From: Anarhynchus alexandrinus
Taxonomy: Eukaryota > Chordata > Aves > Charadriiformes > Charadriidae
Reading direction: 5' to 3'
Assembly (NCBI GenBank): GCA_008711295.1
Contig: VUYV01000399.1
Location: forward strand, 1 to 64,000
Length of the DNA: 64,000 nucleotides
The notes below the pieces were generated by a model that did not search any database, had not been told where the DNA came from, and saw only the letters and a program-made list of their open reading frames with translations. Made by a program: the position numbers and the translations under genes. Numbering within the stretch: the first letter of the stretch is position 1; every line of letters begins with the position of its first letter. Positions 12,311-23,774 of the stretch are shown here, one piece after another.

Positions 12311-12620
12311 CTCGCTTTCACCGCAGTGTGTAATTGTCCCACTGTGTTTGCGGGCTGGCAGTGCTCTTATTTAGAGCACTGCTCTGCTCTTGGAAACAAG
12401 CTATTCCCATTTACGCAGCTCAGCTTCCTCTATAGCTTAAAAGCATTTTAATCTGTTTTTTTTCCTTTTCCAAATGCCTGCAGAGTGCATGGCTATTTAT
12501 TAGCATGTGCGACAGCTTAAATGGCTCTTGTCAACAATTACCCATTTAGAAAAGCGTCAGTCTTTATTTGTGATGTAACAAAAATGATCTCTAAACAAGT
12601 GTCTCGCGTGTTTCTTAAAA
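12310..12620. promoter_or_regulatory. Candidate conserved noncoding element
   Basis: About 300 bases of unusually complex sequence in an AT-rich, simple background. It includes a perfect hairpin (12358-12382), CTATTTATTAGCATGTGCG and TTGTCAACAATTACCC blocks with homeodomain/POU-like AT cores, and TTTGTGATGTAAC. No open frame of note is present. The idea of conservation rests on texture only, and a genome alignment could easily refute it. Confidence 0.25.
12358..12382. other. Perfect 10-bp inverted repeat (hairpin)
   Basis: GCAGTGCTCT at 12358-12367 is exactly complementary to AGAGCACTGC at 12373-12382, with the five-base loop TATTT. The flanks pair only poorly, so a microRNA precursor is not supported. 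Confidence 0.7.
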
Positions 12621-15600
12621 CATAAAGTGATATCTCTGAAATGTATTCTGTGAGGGTGAAAACAATTCAAAGAATTTATGCTATGTAACAGGTCAAGATG
12701 GAATACAATGTTAACATTTTTTGAACATACCTTTGGAAGAACAACTTTTTCTTGTGCAACCAGAAAAGTTAAGGCTCCATATAAATCCTAGTGGTTATAA
12801 GAATACTGTTTGACAACAGTAGTCATGATATAGGGTAAAGGGGGTAGCATTATAAAAAGTTAAATGTGTCAAATATAAAAGGAATGGAAAGAGAGAAAAA
12901 GGGGCGTTCATTTCCAGCAGTTCCAGCAATATTTATTTCCTAGAATATTCACTTTTCTCAAACTCTTACAGTGTTTTTTAAATAGAGCAAGAAATTCTGC
13001 CACCACTGAAACTAATCATTGCTCCTGTGTGATCAGGATTTGACCCCTAGGGTCCTTGTACACTGCTGACCGTAGAGATTTGCCAATAGCTTTGTGAATA
13101 ACTACCTAAATCCAGGCCGGATTCAAGATCACAGTGTTCAGTAAAGCAGGGCAGAGGGGAAGTGAATGGATCTGTTTCCAGAGTATTTGATATGAAGCTT
13201 TAGTTGAGAAAATCATGCTGTGTGACAGTCATACTTCCATAGTCTGAAAGCATATAACATAAGTAGCTGTGACCCAAAGTAGGTTAACAGGCAGCCTTTT
13301 CATGAAGAACATAGTCTGTACGTGTGTCTCCCTCTCTCTGTAAGAGCAGTCACCTCTCAGTTATGTATGTGTGACTGCAAGGAGCTCAGCAGTATTTCCC
13401 AAACATAAATATTTTTTTTGGTAAAAGTTTAATCATGAAAAAGGATTACTTGAACAAACTTTTATCCGTTTACTTTAATGTATACCTGTTTGCTATGTGC
13501 AGGTGAAATCAGCCTCAAACCTATACAATTTTTCTCACACTCTTACCATTCTCTCACTCAACAATACTACTTAAAGTTGTTTATACCTAATTCCAGAGCA
13601 GAGTTTACTTTGCTTATACGGAGGGAAATCATGCATACTTAATAGAGCATCTGTCTTTTTGAAGCAGATAGAGCAATTACAAATATTTAATCATTATAAT
13701 TTATGTGCATAATTACATGCATAATATGTGTATGATTTATGTGTAGGGAAGGGGGGGGGGAATCCCTTTAGAGGGGAAGTAGGACTTAGAAAATTGAGAG
13801 GTGAGCTATCAGGATGTGAGAGATGGCTGCAAATTTTAATTTCATGCTTTCCCTTTTCATATTAATTGTTGTTATTTTATGAGCTTATTTCTTGTGGAAA
13901 GGTTAGTCCTAACCCAAAACTCTGTTTTGAGAAGCAATCTGAAACCTAGAATGGAAGTATGATGGACTATGTGGGGAAAGAATTTGAAATGTTCTGTGAG
14001 TATGGTACATCTTACCGTATACTGTATCTTCCTAGCACAGCAGTGTTTACTTGATTTTTTTTATGGTTTATTTTTCAAAACTCTGATGTCATTCCTGATT
14101 GCTATAATAGTAGCTTAGTGTTAACAGTTTACAAACCAAATACATAAATCCATGAGATCAAAAGGTCTTATCATGGCTCTGTAAGGGTGTTCCTATGCTG
14201 AAAGTTTCTAGACACAACTGGAAACACTACTGATACAAAGCTTTCATGGAAGTCCGTAAATTGTCCTGTATCCTTTATTAAACTGGAGGAAAATGTGACC
14301 TGCTTCATGAATAAAGAATGGACCGTACTGAGCAGCCTGGAAACAGGTCAAAGAAAGCTATAGCTGTTGTTTTTAACCATATTAAAATACTGCTCTTCAG
14401 CACTTCCTTGTGCTAGCCTGTAGCCTGGAATTTGAGTAACATAATCTTTTATCTTATCCCATGCTTTTTTTTCTTTCTTAGGTTTGGTTTCTTTTTCTGA
14501 AACAACTATTCCATTTTCCAGGGTCTTTCAAGCAATACAAAAATATATTGTAGGTAAACTGAGAATCCTTACTTTATGAACAAAGTCTCTGATTTAGGAA
14601 AATGTTCAAGGTAATTTTTAATTTCCAAAATGACTTGTCTTTAGGCTGAGATTATGGGCTATGAAGAATGTTATTTATTGTGCTTCTTGGTTTTCAAATA
14701 ACTTTTTGTTTTAAAATAGAGTAATTTTATTTCCAGTTGTTTTCTAAAGGACACTCATATCCCAAAGTAGCTGCCTTAGGTTTAATAAATATATATACAG
14801 ACAACCAGACTGCGGACATATTTTAGCCTTTCTCTATGGTAATAGTAAACAGTGAATATGGGGTGTATTAAGACCTACATTAGTCTTTTGTGCCCCTGGA
14901 ATTTTTTGCTTTAGTGAAGCTCCAATTCACTTGGCATTTTTAGTAACAGCCACTATTTTTCTTTATTTCTAATGAAGCAAAATCTTACAGGGCTGCACTT
15001 TACTACCTTTTTTTCCCCTACTATTTTTGGGGTGTCATAATGGCTTTGAAAACCAGTTTACTTCACATTCCACTTCTACTGACAGTTTGACTAAAAATGG
15101 CTTGATTATGTACAAAAATATAATAAATGCACAGGTGAAAAGAAAAACATATTAAAGAACATGCAGATTACAGTAGGGAGTAATACAACTGAGTGAGCAG
15201 AGGCTGTTGTCAGAGCTGTAAGAACAGCTGTATTTAGATGTTTATGGTTGCAGTTTTGGTACTTTGACTCTGTCTTGAAAAAAAAAAAGTGAATTCTGAG
15301 ATTAATCAATACATTATTCTGTCTCCTTGTCAGAATACCTCTCTCAGGGTATCTTTGTTCCATTTTGAGATGTATTTGGTGGGGATGACCTTGCAGAACT
15401 ATTCACTCTCAGGTTGGAGTTTGTGTCACCATTCTATATGGCACTAACAGTGGTAAATTGGTTATGTAGTTCCTAAGTTTCTTCTTGTTACAGGTGAAAG
15501 AAACAAACTTGTATGCATTGTAGGCTTGAAAAAGTTACAGAGCAATATGGTTTCCTAGAGGAGTTAATTTTCTGCTTTGGTAGAAAAGGATCAAACAAAT

Positions 15601-15648
15601 TGTAAAAGACAACCTATCTATATGCTTTTACATGTGGCTTGCTGAAGA
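12621..15648. other. Noncoding stretch, no gene seen
   Basis: No open frame is worth calling. A run of ten G bases lies at 13751-13760. The rest is AT-rich single-copy-looking sequence typical of intron or intergenic DNA. Confidence 0.55.
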
Positions 15649-15699
15649 TAATAGTATAATATTATAGTATAAGTATAGTATAATATAAAGTATAATAGG
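15649..15699. repeat. AT-rich imperfect tandem repeat (AGTATAAT-like)
   Basis: Variants of AGTATAAT and AGTATAAGT recur six or so times in about 50 bases. It is a degenerate microsatellite without coding sense. Confidence 0.7.
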
Positions 15700-15738
15700 A
15701 AAGCAGACCAAAAGACACTGGAAAATTTTCATCTGTGC

Positions 15739-15776
15739 CACTCAAGGCAGCTCCATTGCACTGAATGGAATTATGA
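15739..15776. mobile_element. Possible ancient amniote repeat relic
   Basis: CTCCATTGCACTGAATGGAATTATG resembles the near-palindromic CTCCATTGACTTCAATGGAGTTA block found in many reptile and bird interspersed repeats. Only about 40 bases can be argued for, so chance is possible. Confidence 0.3.
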
Positions 15777-17803
15777 TAACTTAAAAAAAATAAGGGTTAC
15801 CTTTGAGGAGCTTCTTGAAAATGTGACAAGCTTGTCAGAAAAGCTGTGAAAACTAGAAATAGGAACTAAACATGGTTGGTTACAACATCTCTGCAGGGGC
15901 CCAGTGAACAATATGGATTTATTTACAATGGAGGAAATAAGTCCTTCAGCTTTTGCCTTAGGACTTTGCTTTGGGATCTGATTCTGTAAAATTCAGAGTA
16001 ACCTCTGGAAGTGCTAACAGAACTTATCTCCTGCATGAGTATGTTTCTACATCACCTTTTGAGAATTTCCAGAAATAGTTCAACAGCTTTTGCTATGAAT
16101 CCTAAAATAATCAGCCTCCTTCCTCCTTTTGTTTGAGAAGGAATTAAAGGTTTAGTTGTGTTCTTATGAATGTTACTGATTATTGCACTGCACTGTGATT
16201 ACTGTTTAGCTGCTGTGTTTGCCAATGATGGGATACTTGAACTTCAGAAATGTAGTGCTAATGACCTTCAGGATGCTTTTCCTTGACCCTGTCATGAAAT
16301 AAGCATTTTCTGTGTAGTGGACCAAAGATATTGAGCATTATCAAAGATTAGGCTGTGTGCTGCAGAACTCACCTGCTCTTTATGTATAATGTGATTGCCT
16401 GTTTTTACAAACACTGTACCCTGAAGAGCTGCAAACACAAAATAATCGTTATAACAAAGTGTCTGAGCTCAACAGCTGTAAGCACTCACATGTTTGAGAA
16501 GACCAAAACCGTGCATATTTCTTATAAAGTACAATTCTTACTTTGTTGCAATATGAGCAACAAAACTGAACTTCTCAGTGTATTCATGGCAAAGTGCCTT
16601 TAGTCTTCTCTTGGATCACTAGTAAAGAGCAGATGACATGGTATGTATAGCCAGTTCAGTCAGTGTTGTGTCAGAGAATACCAAGGGTTAACAAGAATAG
16701 CAAATCTGTATAGATGTTTTTCACTGTAAAGATGCAACTTAAACTACATGGTTTCTGTCCAGTTAATCTAGAGGATAACAAACTCCAGCTACTGCAAACT
16801 TGGAGTTTATTTAGAATGGTGGTAGATGCAATCCCATAGCCATTCTTTTCAAAGCTCATTTTTCCATCTTATGCACGCGAGCGGACATACCAATGCTTGC
16901 TCTGCAGAAGCATGGGTGCAGAAAATAGGCAGACAGTTTTTAATTAAACTTCATTAAATTTTTAAATAGATGAGTACTATAAGGCATTCTTGTTAAAGTT
17001 TGACATCAAATGATCTTGTGATTTTTCCTGGTTAGGAGTAACTAGTTTATAATAAGGCCAGGAAAAACAATCAGCTTTAAAATTGAGGTTATCTATTCTT
17101 TTGTTCACTGTCTGACCTACTATTTGATGAAGATTAATCAATTCACTCCATGTTCTGTGCTGCAAACATAAAGGCTATGAAAGCCTCTTAATCTAAGTCT
17201 AAAATACTCTTGCTATTACTGAAATTGAATCTGCTGTGACCTGTCACCAAGTAGATGCACTAGGCTCATTCTTTTTCACTGTATAACATCTGTAGCTTTC
17301 CCATTAGCTAAACTGGCCAAAGAGTTTGCAATGTTAATTTGCTTAGTAAGGACTTTGCGTAGTGTACAAAGATTGATTGAACTCCTTTCCATGCATACTC
17401 CCCCACCAGTCTATACAGGAACAGGGGTGGGGAGCAGGAGGGTATTCGGCATGTGTGGGGATAGCAGAATTAGTCATGCATAGGGACAGCAGTTTGCAAA
17501 AGAGATTAAAGCACTGGTAGTAGGCATTTTTCCTTCAGATTTTTTCACCATAATAATCCACAGCAAAACATAGTGTTCTGATTTTAAGACTTTAAATATT
17601 TTGGCATAAACTCACCCCGGAGAAGGTAGAACCTTCCTCAGTTTTAAGTTTTGAGATGACTGAGTTTCTTCTTCATAGTATAACTTAATCCCTAAATTCT
17701 CAAGAACCATAAATTCAAGATGTACTTTTTTCTCCAGGAAAAGTAGATGAATAAGAACTTGTGTGTTTCTTGTTTCTTGGGCAGACAGAAGGTCTTTCAG
17801 TCT

Positions 17804-17804
<1 letters not shown>
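15777..17804. other. Noncoding stretch, no gene seen
   Basis: It holds unrecognised open frames of 82 codons or fewer at 16355-16603 and on the minus strand at 16671-17165. A G-rich patch (GGGGTGGGGAGCAGGAGGG) lies at about 17424-17442. No repeat family was identified. Confidence 0.5.
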
Positions 17805-17840
<36 letters not shown>

Positions 17841-17848
17841 CGATCGAT
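17805..17848. repeat. (AGAT)9 microsatellite with CGAT tail
   Basis: Nine uninterrupted AGAT units (17805-17840) are followed by two CGAT units, giving an ATCGATCGAT palindrome at the junction. Pure tetranucleotide arrays of this length are usually length-polymorphic. Confidence 0.95.
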
Positions 17849-19692
17849 CAGGGATCTATACCAGTTTCATCCAAGAAAATTACTCTTCTCCATGCCATGA
17901 CCTAATGTGTTTCATCCTTGCTGTTCTATGAAAATGCTATTCATTGCTGGATCTATAGGTTGCTGTTATTCTGGGGATCCTTTGAACTAAGAGACAGTGG
18001 ATAAAATCTCAGTGTTGACACTCTTATTTTCCAAACAGCATTCAGAAGGAGTACAGCACTACCCGCATCTGCCGTCACACTGTAAAACCAAGAGCTTATT
18101 GGAGTCCTGAAGAACGTGGCAGAGAGTGAGCGCTCAGTCTATAGCCTCAGTCCTCTGTCAAACAGGAGAGGAGAGCCCTGAAGCAGCACAGCAATCTGGC
18201 AAGAGTATTTTTTCCAACAGCAATGATGGCATCTTAAAACAAACAAACAAAAATGTTTAAAAATTAAACTTTGAAAACCTTTTTGCTAGCTGGTTAAAAT
18301 TAGCACAAAAAGTACTGAGAAGTGGGCACGGTGGTGGAGGCAAAAAGGCATTTTGCTGTTTAGTTCCGTTGTGGTTAGAAATACTTATCTGTGAATGAGA
18401 GGCTTGCCACCGGGACTTTATGTTTGTCAGCCTTTTTGGGGTAGAGACATTAGCTACAGAAAGATCTCAGGAGAGGGCTGTTGGTGAAACAGTATTCCCC
18501 TTTCCTTTTTGGTATTTATTGGAAGCTTCAGGTCTGTCACTCTCCAGTTGAAGACCTCATGCTTCACTCCTTCCAAAGAGACTGTAATCAGTAGTAGTCC
18601 ATTGAGCTAATTGTTTGCTCCTTTGAGTGTTTTGAAACAACAAAATTAAGAAAGAAATAGAAAGAGGCAGGCTGCCTTCTTAACAAAATCCCAGAAGTAA
18701 CAGAGCCATTTTCTGTGTGTTGAAAAAGCCTGCAGCCCAAGTCTCTTTTGTCTGAAAGTGACATATTAGTCTCTGAGTTCCTTAGAAAAGAGGAAAATTA
18801 CTGGCCAGTGGGGCCACTTATTTTTGTTTCTGTGTGTTTAAGGAAAAAGAAACATAGTATATATTGCCTGGATCAAAATGGGTAGTTTGCTATAGGGTTT
18901 TTTCCCCCCCACTCCTGATTCAGAGAACAAATATCCATGGTGATATTTTAAGGATGCTGTTCTGAATTTTGTTGCCCTTCCAGTTAAAATAAAATATAAA
19001 CTTTTGTAACTGCTAAGGAATTTGGTATATATAACTCCATGAAATAACAAATTCATGGATGAATTTCTCTCTTAGCTATTTCTTTATCACACTCAGGGAC
19101 TCAGCTGCATAGGGAAGAGCAGAAATTCATACATAGGTTATTTTTTGACCAAATTTCCTCCCTTCTACAAAGAAACCTGCAAGTAAAAGAAGTAGATACA
19201 CTTCATGTTGCATAATAACACAATGACTAAGAAGGCATTAAACTCTAAATTTTTAGTAATTCTTGGAAGAGTTAAAAACCACCCAAACCTGGCTTAGAAG
19301 CCTGTTCCTGCTCTCAGGAAGCTTCTTGTGGTGCAAATCCACTGATGCCAGGAGTTAACCTAAACAGAGGATCTGTGAGGAGAACTTAATGCCTACTGAC
19401 TCTTACTCAGTAGCAATCCCAGCAACTAGATTTCAAATATGTATGCTTTCTGATTTTTGGTTGTGGCTATTGTAATTTCTAAGCAGTCCTTTTCTACTTA
19501 AAAGCACCAAACAAACAAATATTCATATTAGGATAATTGTTCATTTTACTGCCTGCATATTTGCTTTTGTGATAACTATCATTAAGAATTTTTTTTTTTT
19601 TTGTTATAGCAGGGGCTATGGGCTAAACCAGACTGAGGGATCCACCATCTCTCCACCCATGGCAAAAATCAAAATGCATGAGAGGAACAGAA
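17849..19692. other. Noncoding stretch, nothing recognised
   Basis: No gene or repeat family was recognised. A T-run of about 13 lies near 19590. Open frames are short and unsupported. Confidence 0.5.
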
Positions 19693-19710
19693 GGGATGGG
19701 GGGGGAGGGG
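19693..19710 (+). other. G-quadruplex-capable motif
   Basis: The plus strand reads GGGATGGGGGGGGAGGGG, which supplies four G3 runs with loops of one to two bases and so meets the usual intramolecular quadruplex pattern. It lies in an otherwise ordinary noncoding segment, and any function is unknown. Confidence 0.6.
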
Positions 19711-22700
19711 AAGATGTAAAGAGGTGAATTAACATGTTTCAGACAATGTAGTGGTAAAGCTGGACTAATCCTCGAGATACAGTGTGAAGATTTAGGGCTC
19801 ATGCTCACTGAATGAACAGCTGTAGCAGTTTGAGACGTTACTGCCCTTCAGCAGAGTATTTCCATCCCCACAACAGACATGATCTAGCTCATAGTCCTGC
19901 ATTTCAATGGGAACTGCTTCATCCGAGGTGAGCAAAAGCTCTGCCCTGTGAAAGGGACTGCATGTCCTCTCTGCCCTGGTGGTGCTGCAGCCTGGAGGGT
20001 GGGTAGCCGAAGCTGTACCAACTTGACTTACAGCAGCAGTGTTCACCACAGCTTGCCTTGCTGAAGTCCATCATTTGACCACGTTTTCCGCTCTCCTGAG
20101 TATATACTTAATTTTTCTGATGACAATGTGCTGATGATATATGGTGTGGGTTTTTTTTTGATGGTACACTGAAGTAGTACATAATGATAAATGAAAAAGT
20201 GAAAGGTACATACATGTATTTTACCTGTAGTGTGCAGAGGTTGATCTGCTACAATCAACTTAGATTTTCATTTTAAATGATCATTTGGATCAGGCTTCAT
20301 CAACAGCAGTTGTTCTTAAAGAAGTAGCAATTTGGAAGGGTTCCATTTTGTGCACTGCTTGTTTGTCTTCCAACGTCAATGATTTAAGCAAGTAGGGTAG
20401 AAGGCCACAGCAGGATGGAAGTGTCAGTCTGTGCCAGCTGTGAACACATCTTTGAGGCTCATCCTTCCTACTCTTGATGTGCATATCTGTCTGTATTAAA
20501 AATATCCGTGATTTGGATAGCTGTGAAATTCCACAAACAAATGAAAATCTTCATGCAAACATGATTTCCTGAGTAGCATAACTTTCATCTGCTTTGATTT
20601 ACCAAGCTTTCTTGTAATTAGTGGAGAAATCCTCCACTCAATGTCGACATGAGGGCAGTATGCAGGATTCATATTCATCTATTTGAAAACCTGTTCTGAA
20701 GTCTCTGAACTTGTTTCACAAATCAGTGGAGCAAAGTGGCTTTTGTGGAATTATTGCTGCAAATAAGACTAGAATCAAACGCTCTATCTGGAGAATTAGA
20801 TCTCAGAATAGGTTTTACTCTGAACTTGCACTCTATTTTGCAAAATCTGGTCTAAACATGGTTAAAACCCCTCACTAAGGGCTGTTACCCTCCTAGATGT
20901 TTATGAAAAGCAGTCAGAGTGAAGTGTGTACGTATCTAAAGCTTGATTTAATCCTTAGGGAAGTTATGTCTGGTTTTGGATTTCAGGATGTTCTCAAAGG
21001 ATTGTTTTCTGTTTTGTAAAAATACTGCAAAAAAGAAAGCAAAGATGGAATTTCCTACTATTTCCTTCCAAGCTTCTTGAATGATTATGCTGGCTAGCAA
21101 GTTCTGCGTTATGCCTAAATGCAAGCCTGTAATCTTTTAATGCATTTAACAAACAAAACAAACTGCTTTTCAGTGCAATCATAAGCAGATAAGTACATAC
21201 ATTTTTCTGCATTTTGTAAATTCTGTTTTGTTGGTATAGCTATGGCGAGCATTCATTCATTTTTTTTCTTCTCCATTTCTTAAATCAAGTTCAAACGACG
21301 AGTGGGCAGAGCACTGTACATAGACAGAAACTTGCCATCTGTCGGTATCTTTTCTGCACTGGAAGCACTGTCACCAGCAGCGATACACTGTTAGATGTGG
21401 GGCATAGCAGGGTGATCAGTAAGGTATTGGGAGTGTGATCCGCACATGCTTGTTTTGCAAGGGAGCCAGCTTCCCATGGTCCTACTACATGGTCAGGAGA
21501 CTCATGGTGTTTAAAGATGAAGGACAAAGCCCAACTACTTAATGTAGGGCTGTGTTTGCCTGTAATTCTCTATCAGACTTTGTTTCTCGGGTCTACATAG
21601 GACTACCCCTAACACTCAGACTCCTCTACACATGCATGAATGTACTATAGACATAACCAAATTCTGCTATGCTCATTATATAATTTAAGGTGACCGGTGA
21701 GAGCAGTAGCTTACTACATGTACTCTCACTGCTGGAGATTGAGAGCACCATATGCCTTTCCTGGAGATCGTTGTGCACAGGAGGGTGAGGCAACCTCCTG
21801 CTGGTGAAAAAGGAAAGTGAAAACCAGATCTTACCATATTGCCTTTCTACTCTGATCTACTTTTTGGGCTGTGTAGCAGGGGAAAAAAAAAAAAAGTTTC
21901 TCTGATTACTAAACACCTTACATTTGAGGAATACAAAAGGTCTGTTTCCAGCTGCTGTCTCTCTTGGGCTTCCTATTCCTATTCTGTCTTCTCCTTCTCT
22001 ATGATACTGGAGGAAGGGCAGTCTTCTGGAAATCAAAGCAAAACAGATATTAAACTACTGACAAAGTCACAATTGTTGCCACCTCTCGACATCAGTGGTT
22101 CTGGTAGAAAAGAGACTTTCAACAAGTGATTGCCACTATGGCTGTTGTGTTCCTTCAGATAATATAAAAAGCTTGACCCACCCCCCTCCCCAACTAATGT
22201 GTATTTAAAATGTGTTATGTGCAAACTCAAACTATGCTGGATATTATAAAAGGAACAAGTGTTAAGCTTCAACAGAAAGGCTTTCTGGGGGAGTGATTAC
22301 TTTGGGGCATTTTTTATTATGTTTGCTTCCTGATCTAAATACAAAGAATTCAGACCATGGTGATAATTTTCTGAAATGATTCATAATTCCTTCCCATGCT
22401 TCAGCAGAACTATAGAAAATGACACTTTCTTAAATCTGTAGGTTAATTTAAAATCCTGCTAAAGTTTCTGTTAAAGAAAGCAAAGCCTATCTGTTCACAA
22501 GACCTGGCTTTCTGGGAGGGTCGAAGTTTATACTTTGGAGAGTGGAGGGGCTTGGATTCTGCTACTTTTTTCCTTTTTTATCTTTTTTTTTTCTTTTCTT
22601 TGAACCGACAGCAAGATTCTGTCCTTGTCCTTCATGTTCGTGAGTCTCAGGAGAACGGCACATACCATTTCTGTGCTATTTTTGTTCCTTCCTCCTGGTA

Positions 22701-23726
22701 ATCTGTTGGTACTTTCAGCCTAAATCAGGTCACCTTGAGGATTAAATAATGGTAGTATGGGAAGCCATTTCTGGAAGAAAGTCAGTTAGTTTATTTCATT
22801 TTTTTGTTTTGCTGGATGAGAAAAGGGAAGGTTTTGTCCTCTGGAGAGGACTATTGAGTTGCTTTTTATGTTTGATGTTCTTAAGTTATAATATAAAGGT
22901 CTGGGACACTGTTTTTCACACTAGCAGAATAATTAATCTTAATTGCATTGATTGTTTTACCATACTTTAGTGGGTAAGTGATTAGAAATGGATTTATATC
23001 ACAAGATAGAATAAGATCTCTTATCCAAATGCCTGTGAGTTGGCAAAAAAAATAGCTACCATTTGGTGCGTGGAAAATAGCATATAATCAGCTACATTGC
23101 TCTAGCAATACGACCTTCCGTCTGCATTGTTCTTCAGCCTATTTGTGTATAGAGGTTCCCTCATGAAAACAGTAGATGATTTATTGTAATACCATGTTTA
23201 TGGCTTCGCTTCTCCTAGGTTAGAGACAACCAAAGCATGACTGAAACGGTTCAAACAGTGGGTCTGGTTGTTGGCCATCTGTCAAGAGTGCGGCAATGCA
23301 TATATGCCCCGGCGATGAAACAGGGTCCAAACCTGCTGTTCCCTCACAGGGACCGAGCAGTTGGTACATCTCTTTCTGGAACCACTTTGAGATTTTTCAT
23401 TATTTCAATGGTCTTTTGATGCCTTTGAGTATATTTTTTTCTTTGGAAGAAATCAGCTGATGAGCAATTTTTCTTCTGTTGCTGAGAATACCAGTTCCGT
23501 GTTTAAAAACATATTTATTTAATATATGTATCATACATATGTGTGTATATTATGTATATATTAAAGTCCAATAGAGATTTACAGCTAAATGCAGCCCTAT
23601 ATTAAGTAGATGGACTTCATCCTTCATCTTTAAACACCATGGGTCTCTTTTGCATGTGTTGCAACCTCTGGAAGCTGGCTCCCCTCCAGGTCTGAGCTCC
23701 AAACACCTTACTGAAGGCACTGAGGT
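19711..23726. other. Noncoding stretch, no gene seen
   Basis: Several open frames of 60-96 codons on both strands (for example 21839-22129 plus, 19792-20049 minus) overlap or abut without conserved motifs. I treat them as chance. A run of 13 A bases lies near 21880 and T-rich tracts near 22560-22605. No interspersed repeat was recognised. Confidence 0.5.
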
Positions 23727-23774
23727 TGTGTGTGTATATATATATATATATATGTATATTTATATATATATATA
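23727..23774. repeat. (TG)n/(TA)n microsatellite
   Basis: A short TG run passes into about 40 bases of alternating TA with a few interruptions. It is length-unstable simple DNA that also generates spurious Ile/Tyr-rich frames on the minus strand. Confidence 0.9.

Noticed and set aside
12340..12400. Hairpin as a microRNA precursor
   Set aside because: The stem is perfect for 10 bp only. The extended arms pair poorly and no known mature sequence is present.
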